Source: Alphaproteobacteria bacterium (lineage in GTDB: Bacteria; Pseudomonadota; Alphaproteobacteria; Sphingomonadales; Sphingomonadaceae). Taken from it: a stretch of 64,000 nt of DNA. A model generated the notes under the pieces. That model saw nothing but the letters and a program-made list of their open reading frames with translations. It did not search any database and had not been told where the DNA came from. Every line of letters begins with the position of its first letter. Positions within the stretch are counted from its first letter, which is position 1. The translations under genes were made by a program, and so were the position numbers. Below, piece by piece: positions 51,259 through 59,700 of the stretch. The stretch spans positions 186,001-250,000 of the forward strand of contig JAHJIJ010000015.1 of assembly GCA_018823325.1 (NCBI GenBank). The letters are read 5' to 3'.

Positions 51259-52469
51259 CAGAGCGCGCACCCCGAGAAAGACGCGATCCGCTGGCTCGCA
51301 AGAAAGCGCGGCACACGCCGCCATCGGCGCGCAGCCGGGCTATGCACGCCATGTCCGCTCGCGCCGCGATGGGCCGCTTCGTGCTACAAGTCTGCACAAA
51401 GTGTGGCACGGCGACCTATCCCCCGCGTGATGCCTGCCCAGCCTGCTGGGGCGAGCTCGTCTGGCAGGATTGCAAAAGTGGCGGTCAGTTGCTGGCCAAC
51501 ACCATAATCCACGCCACGACCGATCTCTATTTCCGCGATCATCTGCCCTGGCGCATGGGCACCGTGGCGCTTGATGCGGGGCCGGTGGCGCTGGTTCATC
51601 TGCACCGCGACCTCGCCCCGGAGGACCGGGTCGAAGTTCGCCTCATGCTCGACAGGGGCGGAAATGCCGCCCTCTTCGCGCTCCCGCCTGATAGGGGTTT
51701 CGACATGACCGATCCGCAACTGCGCGAGTTCATCGTGCCCGTGCAAGGCAAGACCGTGCTCGTCACCGATGCTCACAGCGCTATCGGCCTCGCTGTGGTC
51801 AAGGCGCTGCACGATACCGGCGCAGGGCTGATCGTCGCGGGCATGCTACCACCCGCCCGCCTCGCTGACGCCGATCATCCCGTGCTGCGCCTGCTCGGCG
51901 TGCAAGTGGTGCCACTCGACAGCAGCGATCAGGTCAGCTTGTCTGAGGCGCTCAGCAAGATTGGCGGGCCGCTCGACATCGTCATCAACACCGCGCGCCA
52001 TGTGCGCAGCGGAGGCGTGAGTGGGGGGACGAATATCGTCGAGCAGCGCCGCGCGTTCGAAGTCGCGGCGATTGGCCTCACGCGGCTAGCGCAAAGCTGC
52101 GGCCCGATGCTGGCTGGCCGACCGCACGGCGCCTTCGTGGACGTTATCTCCAGTGATGCACTGACCGGCTCCGCAGGCCATGCAGGCTTCGCCGCAGCCG
52201 AGGCAGCACGTCTTTCGCTTCTGCAGGCCTTCCGCCACGAAATGCGGGAAACGGGCGTACGTGTGCTGTCGGTCTTCACCGGCCCGGTTGAGGATGAGCA
52301 TCACCAAAGCGTACCGCCGCCAAAAGTAGCCCCGGCCCGGCTTGCAACCGCCATTATCGAAGCCCTGCAACAGGGACGCGAACAAACCTGCGTTGGAGAT
52401 GTGGCCAGCGACGCGATGACGCGCTGGCTAGCTGACCCGGCGCTCTATGCAAGGGAGAAGAACCTGTGA
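51255..52469 (+). CDS. DUF35 OB-fold/zinc-ribbon domain fused to a degenerate SDR domain
   Basis: Residues about 45-155 are a DUF35 unit: a rubredoxin-like zinc ribbon with CTKCGTATYPPRDACPACWG and an OB fold. Residues about 165-400 are an SDR fold. In the latter the cofactor loop reads TDAHSAIG instead of TGxxxGIG and the active site GFAAAEAARLSLLQ has Phe for Tyr and Glu for Lys, so catalysis is unlikely. ATG 51255 overlaps the thiolase-like stop. The DUF35 part should bind the thiolase-like partner; the SDR part may be structural or bind acyl-CoA. I know of no standard family with this fusion. The first 40 residues are Arg-rich and polar. Confidence 0.82.
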   Translation: MTERAPRERRDPLARKKARHTPPSARSRAMHAMSARAAMGRFVLQVCTKCGTATYPPRDACPACWGELVWQDCKSGGQLLANTIIHATTDLYFRDHLPWRMGTVALDAGPVALVHLHRDLAPEDRVEVRLMLDRGGNAALFALPPDRGFDMTDPQLREFIVPVQGKTVLVTDAHSAIGLAVVKALHDTGAGLIVAGMLPPARLADADHPVLRLLGVQVVPLDSSDQVSLSEALSKIGGPLDIVINTARHVRSGGVSGGTNIVEQRRAFEVAAIGLTRLAQSCGPMLAGRPHGAFVDVISSDALTGSAGHAGFAAAEAARLSLLQAFRHEMRETGVRVLSVFTGPVEDEHHQSVPPPKVAPARLATAIIEALQQGREQTCVGDVASDAMTRWLADPALYAREKNL

Positions 52470-53266
52470 CTGTCACCGCCAATCAGGCACTCTCCGCGAT
52501 GCTTGCCGGCATTGCCGGCGGCACGATCCGTGCGATCGACCTGACCAACATCTTGTCCAGCGATTTTCCGGTTATCGTCCTGCCATCCGAGTTCGGCCAG
52601 TGCGAACCGTTCCGGATGGAAACGGTCTCCCGCTACGATGCCAATGGTCCGGCATGGTACTGGAACAATATTTCCATGAACGAGCATACCGGAACCCATT
52701 TCGATGCTCCGGCCCATTGGGTCACGGGGCGAGACGTTGCCAACGGGACAGTCGATGCCATCCCGCCGGAGGACTTCCTTCATCCCGCGGTCGTGATCGA
52801 CATCACGCGTGAAGCTGCCGAAGATGAGGACTTCATCGTCACGCGCGGCTTTCTGGAAGCTTGGGAAGCTGCCAACGGCCCGATTCCTTCGCGCCACTGG
52901 ATCCTGCTGCGTTCGGATTGGTCGAAGCGGGTCGGCACCCTGTCCTACCTCAATCTCAAGGACGACGGCGCCCATTCACCCGGGCCGGATGCTGACGCCA
53001 TGCGCTTTCTGGTCCATGAGCGCGATTGCGTCGGACTGGGCGTCGAGACGGTGGGGACCGATGCCGGGCAGGCGAGCTTGTTCGACGAACCGCTCCCGGC
53101 GCATTCAATTCTCCACGGCAACGGGCGCTACGGCTTGCAGTGCCTCACCGGTCTCGATCAGTTGCCGGTCTTCGGCTCGGTCATCATCGCCATGCCGCTC
53201 AAGATCAAGGGCGGTTCGGGCAGCCCATTGCGCGTGATGGCCCTGGCCCCGGCGGGCTCGGATTGA
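52466..53266 (+). CDS. Cyclase family metal hydrolase (kynurenine formamidase/isatin hydrolase-like)
   Basis: The 266-residue protein has the cyclase fold of PF04199 with the metal motif EHTGTHFDAPAHW (H-x-G-T-H-x-D-x-P-x-H). Named members hydrolyse N-formylkynurenine, isatin or cyclic amides, using Mn or Zn. GTG 52466 overlaps the preceding stop (GTGA) and GGGAG lies 8 bases upstream. It ends the operon that begins with the acyl-CoA synthetase. Together with iorAB this could point to an indole or tryptophan derivative as pathway substrate, but that link is inference. Confidence 0.85.
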   Translation: MTVTANQALSAMLAGIAGGTIRAIDLTNILSSDFPVIVLPSEFGQCEPFRMETVSRYDANGPAWYWNNISMNEHTGTHFDAPAHWVTGRDVANGTVDAIPPEDFLHPAVVIDITREAAEDEDFIVTRGFLEAWEAANGPIPSRHWILLRSDWSKRVGTLSYLNLKDDGAHSPGPDADAMRFLVHERDCVGLGVETVGTDAGQASLFDEPLPAHSILHGNGRYGLQCLTGLDQLPVFGSVIIAMPLKIKGGSGSPLRVMALAPAGSD

Positions 53267-53412
53267 TTACGTCAAAGACAGCATACAGGCCAAGGTTGGC
53301 CGAAAATACAAACTAGTACGCCACCAGCGCAATACCGACAGGCGAATGAATCGTCATTGATCGGATTGGAGCAACACAACGCGTACGGTAAGGTGAGGAT
53401 GGCGCAGAAAGC

Positions 53413-54918
53413 ATGAGCACGCGCGTACATGACGCACAGTCCCAAGGCGGACTGCTGAGCGGTGTCCTGGGCACCGGCGATATCATCTTCATGATTCTTG
53501 CCTGCGCCGCGCCGATGGGCGTGTTGGCCGGAATTATCCCCCTCGCGCTGGCCTTCGGCAATGGTGCGGGCGTGCCCGGAACCCAGCTGGTCGTTTGCCT
53601 CATCATGATGCTGTTCGCGATGGGCTATGTCCGCATGATCCCGCACGTGCGCAACGCCGGCGCCTTCTATGCCTACATCGCGCTCAGCATGAACAAGGAA
53701 GCCGGCATCGCCGCTGCTTATGTCGCGGTGACAGCCTACATCTGCGCTGCAGCGTCCGTGCTCGGAGCTATGGCCTATTTCGCGTCCGACCTGCTGCAAA
53801 GTGCCTTCGATCTATCGACTCGTTGGGAGATCTGGGCGGGGCTCGGCATCCTGGCCATTGCCTGGCTCGGCTATCACAAGATCACTCTGGCAGCCAAAGT
53901 GCTGGCCGTGGCCCTGCTCCTCGAAGTCGGGCTTATCCTGCTGATCGACGCCCTCATCCTCTACAATGTCGGATTCTCCGGCCTCGATTTCTCAAGTTTC
54001 ACACCAGATACGATCCTCGCGCCCGGACTGGGCATTGCCCTGATCTACGCCATAAACGGCTGCATCGGCTTCGAGGCCACGGCCATCTATCAGGAAGAAG
54101 CGCGTGATCGCAAAAAGACGATTCCACGGGCCACCTATGGCGCGGTGATCGTGCTGGGCACCTTCTATGTGCTGTCATCCTGGTGCCTGGTGCTGGCCCT
54201 CTCCCCTGAGAAGGCGCAAGAGATTGCCGCAGCCGATCCCGGGCGGCTGGTGACCGGAATCGCGATGGAATATCTCGGCCAATTCGGTCGCGATGCACTC
54301 AACCTGCTGACAGTAACGAGTCTGTTCGCTGCGGCGCTCGGGTTCTTCAACAATATTTCCCGCTACTTGTTTGCGCTCTCTCGAGATGGCCTTATGCCGG
54401 CGGTGCTCGGCCGCATCCACGTCCGCCACGGATCGCCCTATGCCGCCTGCCTGCTGCTGACGGTCGTCCTGACCGTCATCATCGGCCTCTTCGCTTTGGC
54501 CGGCCTCGATCCGTTGCTCAGTCTCGTCACCAGCCTTTCGTCGATGGGTGCGGTGGGTCTGGAAATCCTGCTCGCCACCACATCGCTCTCCATCCCGTTC
54601 TATTTTGCGCGGAGAGGCGAAATCTCGTTCGGCACATTCTGGGCGCCCCTCTCGGCGGGCATTGCCATCGCCGTGATGACCTATCTGTCGCTGGCAAATT
54701 ACTCGGCCTTGACCGGCACAGACATCGCCCTGGTCAACCGCCTACCGTTCATCTTCCTTGGCCTTGTGGCAATCGGCTTGCTGCACGGGCTTTGGCTGCG
54801 CAAGTACCGCCCTCTCACCTACGCCCAGGTCGGCTCTACTCACGTCGAGGGAGAGCTTCCTCCTCCTCCTCCGATGTCTGAGCCGGGCCCTAACGGCGTA
54901 GCAACCCAGCTTGGATAA
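53413..54918 (+). CDS. APC-family amino acid/amine permease
   Basis: The 501-residue protein has about 12 transmembrane segments, starting GTGDIIFMILACAAPMGVLAG, and follows the APC superfamily pattern seen in amino acid and amine carriers, including GCIGFEATAIYQEEARD in the middle. The C-terminus is a Pro-rich cytosolic tail (PPPPPMSEPGP). The ribosome site before ATG 53413 is weak. It is followed after 4 bp by an aldehyde dehydrogenase gene and belongs to a group that resembles aromatic-amine degradation, so import of an amine such as tyramine is a reasonable expectation. Confidence 0.88.
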   Translation: MSTRVHDAQSQGGLLSGVLGTGDIIFMILACAAPMGVLAGIIPLALAFGNGAGVPGTQLVVCLIMMLFAMGYVRMIPHVRNAGAFYAYIALSMNKEAGIAAAYVAVTAYICAAASVLGAMAYFASDLLQSAFDLSTRWEIWAGLGILAIAWLGYHKITLAAKVLAVALLLEVGLILLIDALILYNVGFSGLDFSSFTPDTILAPGLGIALIYAINGCIGFEATAIYQEEARDRKKTIPRATYGAVIVLGTFYVLSSWCLVLALSPEKAQEIAAADPGRLVTGIAMEYLGQFGRDALNLLTVTSLFAAALGFFNNISRYLFALSRDGLMPAVLGRIHVRHGSPYAACLLLTVVLTVIIGLFALAGLDPLLSLVTSLSSMGAVGLEILLATTSLSIPFYFARRGEISFGTFWAPLSAGIAIAVMTYLSLANYSALTGTDIALVNRLPFIFLGLVAIGLLHGLWLRKYRPLTYAQVGSTHVEGELPPPPPMSEPGPNGVATQLG

Positions 54919-54922
54919 CGCC

Positions 54923-56443
54923 ATGTCCCACCACACTGCCTCCATCGCCGGGATCCCGGCAATCACGCTCCCCAGCGGACGGCTTTTGCTGGACGGCGAA
55001 CTGGTCGAGCCATGCAACCCGGCTCGGACCATCGATGCGATCGATCCGACAACCGGCACCCGGATCATGTCGTTCCCGGCCTGCGGCCGCGAGGACGTCG
55101 AGCGGGCGGTTCAATCCGCTCATCGCTGTTTCGAAAGCAAGGCGTGGCAAGGGATGCGTCCGCTCGATCGAGGGCGGTTGCTGGAAAACCTCGCGTTGCT
55201 GGTCGAACGTCACCGCGATGACCTTGCCGCTCTCGAATCGCTCGACAGCGGCAAGCTTCTTGCCGTGACCAGCGCGATCGATCTTCAATTCACGATTGAC
55301 GGATTGCGCTACTTCGCGGGCTGGGCGTCCAAGATCAACGGCGAGTATGTGACCCACAACCCGCTGGTGCCCGAAAATGCCGTTTACCGCGCCTACACCC
55401 AGCGTCGCCCGATTGGCGTCACCGGCGGGATTACGCCGTGGAATTTTCCGATCGGCCAGGCGATTCAGAAAATCGCTCCGGCAATAGCGTTCGGCTGCAC
55501 GGTCGTTCTCAAACCGTCCGAGGAAAGTTCACTCACCGCGCTGCGGCTGGGCGAATTGATCGCGGAGGCGGGCTTCCCCGCCGGTGCCGTCAATATCGTC
55601 ACCGGATATGGGGCCGATGCCGGCACCGCGCTGGTTGAACACCCGCTGGTTCGCAAGATCGCGTTCACCGGATCGACGGCAACGGGCCAGAGCATTCTGG
55701 CGGCATCTGCCGCGACAATGAAGCGCGTCACGCTGGAGCTGGGCGGCAAGTCGCCGACGATCATTCTGGCCGATGCCGACCTCGATCGCGCCATTCCCGG
55801 CGCCGCCGCCGCAATTTTCTCGAACTCGGGCCAGATCTGCACCGCCGGCTCCCGCTTGCTGGTGGAAGATGCGGTCTATGACCGGGTTATGGACGGCGTG
55901 GCGCAGATCGCCAGTGCGCTGCGGCTTGGCTCTCCGTTCGATCAGGCAACGCAGATCGGCCCTCTCATCTCGATGCGGCAGCGCGAACGCGTGAGCAGTC
56001 TGGTCGATGCGGGCGTCGCCGAGGGAGCCCAGATCGTTGCGGGTGGCACAGCGGGCGAGGGCGCCGGCTGGCATTACCGCCCAACCGTGCTGGCAAACGT
56101 CACGCCTGACATGACCGTGATGCGGGAGGAAATCTTCGGGCCGGTCGTCTGCGCGACACGCATTACCGATCGCGCCCAGATCGTGCCGCTAGCCAATGAC
56201 ACGCCCTTCGGCCTCGCCGCCAGCATCTGGACCCGCAATCTTGACCATGCTCATCTGCTGGCAGAGCGGATCGAAGCTGGAACGGTGTGGCTGAACACGC
56301 ACAATGTGCTCGATCTTGCCATGCCGTTCGGGGGCAGCAAGTTGTCCGGTCTCGGCCGCGAGTTCGGCAGCGAGGCTGTCCATGCCTTCACTGAACCCAA
56401 GGCGGTCTGCATGCGGCTTGAGGGCGCCGACGACTTCGGCTGA
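54923..56443 (+). CDS. Aldehyde dehydrogenase (phenylacetaldehyde/betaine-type)
   Basis: The 506-residue protein is an NAD-dependent aldehyde dehydrogenase with glutamate in LELGGKSPTIIL, nucleophile in NSGQICTAGSRLL and PFGGSKLSGLGREFG near the end. ATG 54923 was preferred to a TTG at 54911 that overlaps the permease stop. In the amine-degradation context it would oxidise the aldehyde formed by the FAD oxidase encoded convergently at 56507. It is similar in layout, but not closely, to the two other dehydrogenases in the window (5119 and 12821). Confidence 0.9.
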   Translation: MSHHTASIAGIPAITLPSGRLLLDGELVEPCNPARTIDAIDPTTGTRIMSFPACGREDVERAVQSAHRCFESKAWQGMRPLDRGRLLENLALLVERHRDDLAALESLDSGKLLAVTSAIDLQFTIDGLRYFAGWASKINGEYVTHNPLVPENAVYRAYTQRRPIGVTGGITPWNFPIGQAIQKIAPAIAFGCTVVLKPSEESSLTALRLGELIAEAGFPAGAVNIVTGYGADAGTALVEHPLVRKIAFTGSTATGQSILAASAATMKRVTLELGGKSPTIILADADLDRAIPGAAAAIFSNSGQICTAGSRLLVEDAVYDRVMDGVAQIASALRLGSPFDQATQIGPLISMRQRERVSSLVDAGVAEGAQIVAGGTAGEGAGWHYRPTVLANVTPDMTVMREEIFGPVVCATRITDRAQIVPLANDTPFGLAASIWTRNLDHAHLLAERIEAGTVWLNTHNVLDLAMPFGGSKLSGLGREFGSEAVHAFTEPKAVCMRLEGADDFG

Positions 56444-56506
56444 CCGGGTTCTGGAGATGACCCGACATCCGCGTTCGCAACCACGTCGGCTGCGGCACGC
56501 GCTGAG

Positions 56507-57799
56507 TCAGAAGCGATCCAGTCGATAAGGGGTCGGGTCGATGGCGGGCGTCTTGCCCATCACCAGATCCGCGGTCAGCTCGCCTGCGGCAGGTCCCGTT
56601 CCGAAGCCGTGACCGGAAAAGCCGGTCGCCAACGTCAGATTGGGCAAGCGAGCCACCGAGCCGATCACCGGCATCGAATCCGGCGTCACGTCGATCATCC
56701 CGCCCCATTCCTGCGCGATCCTGGCCTTGGCGAACACCGGCCAGGCCGCGATGAGGTTGCGCATCGCTTCCTCATTGAGCGCATGATTGACGGGCGGATC
56801 CATTGTGCGGATCTTCTCGAAGGGCGAGGTCTGGTCCGCCTTCCAGCGACGCGGCAAAGCCAGGTCTGCGAAAAACTCACGTCCCAACGACACGCGCAAA
56901 TTGCGCCACTGCGCAATCAACGTAGGCAGATAGTCCATGCCGATGAGGAGGTGATCCAGCGTCAGTGGCGCAAACAAGGCACCTCGCTGGGTGATGGTAT
57001 AGCCGCCATCCAGCCGCTTGCGGAAGGAGAAGTCAGCGCCACCTACGGCGCAATCGGTTGGCCCGTCCATCGGCTCGGTGCGCAGCACCGCAGCGACGAG
57101 CGGCAGGGTCAAAAGCTTCACGCCATGATTGGCCAGGAAACGGCGCGACCAGACGCCACCGGCCAGCACCACTTGCGAACAGCGGATTTCCCCTTGCTCG
57201 GTCACCACCCCGCAGACCGCACCGCCCGATGTCTCCAGCGTACGGACCGCGCAGTTCTCGACGATCACGGCCCCCTTTGCCATCGCAGCCTTGGCGATCG
57301 CGCTCGATGCCAGCGTCGGCTCGGCCCGGCCATCGGACGGGGTCACGATCCCACCCACCCATGTACCGGTGCTGCCGGGCACAAGCTCCGCGATCTGCCC
57401 GGGCGTCAACATGCGCGAATCCAGCCCGGAGCCCTTCACCGTCTCCAGCCAGCTCTCATAAACAGCGAGCTCCTTGTCCGTGCGTGCGACATAAGCGATG
57501 CCAGCCTGGCGGAAGCCGCAATCATCGCCGGTCCGCTGCGGCATCTGGGACCAGAGCCGCTCGGCCGCCTGCGCCATCGGCAGATCGACAGGCGGACGCA
57601 TCACTTTGCGCACCCAGCCAAGGTTGCGCGACGATTGCTCACCCGCGATGCGCCCCTTCTCGATCACCACGACAGGCACGCCCCGTTCAGCAAGGCACAG
57701 GGCGGTCGACAGCCCGACAATGCCCCCGCCGATCACCACGACAGTGGTTTCCTTCGGCAGCACGGCGGAGGTTTCGACGGGAACGATCGTGGGAGCCAT
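56507..57799 (-). CDS. FAD-dependent amine/D-amino acid oxidase (DAO family)
   Basis: The 430-residue protein belongs to the DAO family. The dinucleotide site is TVVVIGGGIVGLSTALCLAE, followed by EQSSRNLGWVRK, a version of the covalent or near-covalent FAD region of glycine oxidase and gamma-glutamylputrescine oxidase. The C-terminus has GFSGHGFGTGPAAGELTADL. It would oxidise an amine or secondary amino acid to an imine and pass electrons to O2 or the quinone pool. ATG 57799 was chosen over 57847 because AAGG lies upstream. RidA and an ornithine-cyclodeaminase-family gene lie just upstream in the same orientation, consistent with imine handling. Confidence 0.87.
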   Translation of the reverse strand: MAPTIVPVETSAVLPKETTVVVIGGGIVGLSTALCLAERGVPVVVIEKGRIAGEQSSRNLGWVRKVMRPPVDLPMAQAAERLWSQMPQRTGDDCGFRQAGIAYVARTDKELAVYESWLETVKGSGLDSRMLTPGQIAELVPGSTGTWVGGIVTPSDGRAEPTLASSAIAKAAMAKGAVIVENCAVRTLETSGGAVCGVVTEQGEIRCSQVVLAGGVWSRRFLANHGVKLLTLPLVAAVLRTEPMDGPTDCAVGGADFSFRKRLDGGYTITQRGALFAPLTLDHLLIGMDYLPTLIAQWRNLRVSLGREFFADLALPRRWKADQTSPFEKIRTMDPPVNHALNEEAMRNLIAAWPVFAKARIAQEWGGMIDVTPDSMPVIGSVARLPNLTLATGFSGHGFGTGPAAGELTADLVMGKTPAIDPTPYRLDRF

Positions 57800-57847
57800 A
57801 AAACAGGACCTTATAAAAGGACGTAAGCGGCCAGCATGCCGCCGCAA

Positions 57848-58270
57848 CTACAGCGAGATAAGCAGCTCCTTGACCGCGGCTTTGGACACGCCGCGAATGG
57901 CGATGACATCGATCTCGACCTTGTACTGGGCCGAGCCCAGCGGCGGGCAAGTCATGGTCAGCGTCGGATTGATGCCGCGCATGCGATTCCCGTAGGTTTC
58001 CATGATCGTTTCGATGTCTTCCGGAAACTGGACGAAGACACGGGCTGACACCACGTCCTCCAACACCGCATCGACTGCGGCCAGTGCTGAAGCAATGTTG
58101 TCGAGCACCTGATTGGTCTGCTCGGCCAGATCCTCGGGGATCAGCTTGGTGCGTGGATTGCGCCCGGCAGTGTTGGAGACGAAGATCATGTTGTCCACAG
58201 CGACAAGCCGCGAATAAGAGCCATGTTCCTCAAACTTGTTGCCGGTTTTTACCTTGATGACGTCTGGCAT
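57848..58270 (-). CDS. RidA family protein (enamine/imine deaminase)
   Basis: The 140-residue protein has the RidA/YjgF trimer fold: GSYSRLVAVDNMIFVSNTAG at the front, LDNIASALAAVDAVLEDVVSARVFV, and GSAQYKVEIDVIAI at the end. The active-site Arg of classical RidA normally in the sequence before CPP-like text is not present as usual: here the stretch is PTLTMTCPPLG. RidA proteins hydrolyse reactive enamines and imines released by PLP or FAD enzymes. It lies 48 bp before the FAD oxidase gene, so clearing the imine product is its probable job. Confidence 0.88.
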   Translation of the reverse strand: MPDVIKVKTGNKFEEHGSYSRLVAVDNMIFVSNTAGRNPRTKLIPEDLAEQTNQVLDNIASALAAVDAVLEDVVSARVFVQFPEDIETIMETYGNRMRGINPTLTMTCPPLGSAQYKVEIDVIAIRGVSKAAVKELLISL

Positions 58271-58322
58271 GGGGCCTCGCTGGTGAAATGGGAGGGGGTT
58301 CGAGAGTTAAGGGAGGTACGGG

Positions 58323-59525
58323 CTATCTGAGCGCCGGCACGTCCCAGAGGTTCAGTTTGACGCCGATGTCGTTCGCGATTGCATTGCGATAGACCATGGT
58401 GCCCCAGGCGACGTCCTCGACTGCCATGCCGCCGACGGAGAGGATGATGATCTCATCATCGTTGCGCCGCGCCGGAGCGTCGCCCGAAACGATCGCCCCG
58501 AGATCCTCAAGCGCGTCGCGCGATAGCTTGCCTTCCTCGACCAGGTCGAAGTAGCGCACGCCCACCGCTGGCACATGGTTGTGACGCGGCGCCGGCAATT
58601 CCTCGAGATAGGCCTCGTAAAGCCCCGTGAAATCCAGAACCTTGCGGATATCGGGCGCCTGCATGCCTTCGTCTATGTTGCACGGGGCCGGCATCGAAAG
58701 GAACGTGCCGGGCCGCACCCATTCGCGGCGCACGGTTGGGTATTTCGATGGATCGCCGGTCGCGACGGAGGCGCAGAAGGTGGCGATATCCGAATCGCGC
58801 ACGACCTCTTCGTCCGTTTCGACCACGCGCACCGTCGTGATTTGCGGGTAGGTTTCCGCAATCCATGCCTTGAACGCGTCCAGATTGGCTTGCCCCCGCC
58901 CCCTGATCTTGACCGTATCGATCAACGGGCAGGCGCCCATGAACGCGGCGAGCGAGGTACGGGCCATGACGCCCGGCCCGACGATGCCGACGACACGGGA
59001 ATCCTTGCGCGCCAGATAGCGCGCGCCGACACCCGGTACGGCGCCCGTGCGATAGGCCGAAAGCAGATTTGCCGACATCAGTGCCAGTGGCGCGCCGGTA
59101 TCGGCATCGTTCAGGATGAAAGTGAGGATCGAGCGCGGCAAGTCCTTGTCGCGGTTTTCCGTGTTGGAGCCGTACCACTTCATGCCGGCTGTCCGGAATG
59201 ACCCGCCGAGATACGCGGGCATCGCCATGAAACGGCGGTCAGTGGTCGGTTTCGGCATATCCGGAAACGGCGAATTCTCGGGGAACATGATGATCGCGCC
59301 GTGGGAATTATTGTTGCCGCCGGCCATGCGGTAGTCGCCGACATGGAGCAGGCGGAACATTTCCTCCATGGCGTCGACACACTGGGCCATGTCGGTGACA
59401 CCGGCCCGGATCATGTCCGGCTCCGACAGATAGATGAAGTCGATCCGGGGGAGCGCCGCCAGACGCTGCGCCGCCACCTTGTCATTTTCGGACAGCCCTG
59501 CCCGCTTCTCCATGGAAGGAGCCAT
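58323..59525 (-). CDS. Ornithine cyclodeaminase/mu-crystallin family protein (tyramine oxidase subunit B-like)
   Basis: The 400-residue protein has the OCD/mu-crystallin Rossmann fold: VVGIVGPGVMARTSLAAFMG for NAD(P), SANLLSAYRTGAVPGVGARYL before it. It is about 50-70 residues longer than usual OCD proteins. Long members adjacent to FAD oxidase and RidA genes are labelled tyramine oxidase subunit B in some databases, although their reaction is poorly defined; ketimine reduction is another possibility. GGGGA lies 7 bases before ATG 59525. It is divergent from an AraC regulator and heads the three-gene minus-strand group. Confidence 0.82.
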   Translation of the reverse strand: MAPSMEKRAGLSENDKVAAQRLAALPRIDFIYLSEPDMIRAGVTDMAQCVDAMEEMFRLLHVGDYRMAGGNNNSHGAIIMFPENSPFPDMPKPTTDRRFMAMPAYLGGSFRTAGMKWYGSNTENRDKDLPRSILTFILNDADTGAPLALMSANLLSAYRTGAVPGVGARYLARKDSRVVGIVGPGVMARTSLAAFMGACPLIDTVKIRGRGQANLDAFKAWIAETYPQITTVRVVETDEEVVRDSDIATFCASVATGDPSKYPTVRREWVRPGTFLSMPAPCNIDEGMQAPDIRKVLDFTGLYEAYLEELPAPRHNHVPAVGVRYFDLVEEGKLSRDALEDLGAIVSGDAPARRNDDEIIILSVGGMAVEDVAWGTMVYRNAIANDIGVKLNLWDVPALR

Positions 59526-59700
59526 CAGGCTATCCCCGTTTGTCTTCTGCACAGGCACCTCTCTCTTCGCCGGCGGCACCGACGATTGTGTTTCGTCGCA
59601 CCCCGGCAATCGTCCTTGCGGTTTCGACGGCCCCACTCCGCGAGTAAATTGCATCTAGGGATTGACCGTTTGCATAATCGGCCATTAGCTTCGTCCGATT
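59526..59700. promoter_or_regulatory. Divergent promoter region, OCD operon / AraC regulator
   Basis: The 175-bp gap separates two divergent genes. It has no clear inverted repeat; the likely promoter area is 59655-59695, where TTGCATAATCGGCCATTAGC is found. AraC proteins bind direct repeats, which I could not identify here. Confidence 0.4.
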
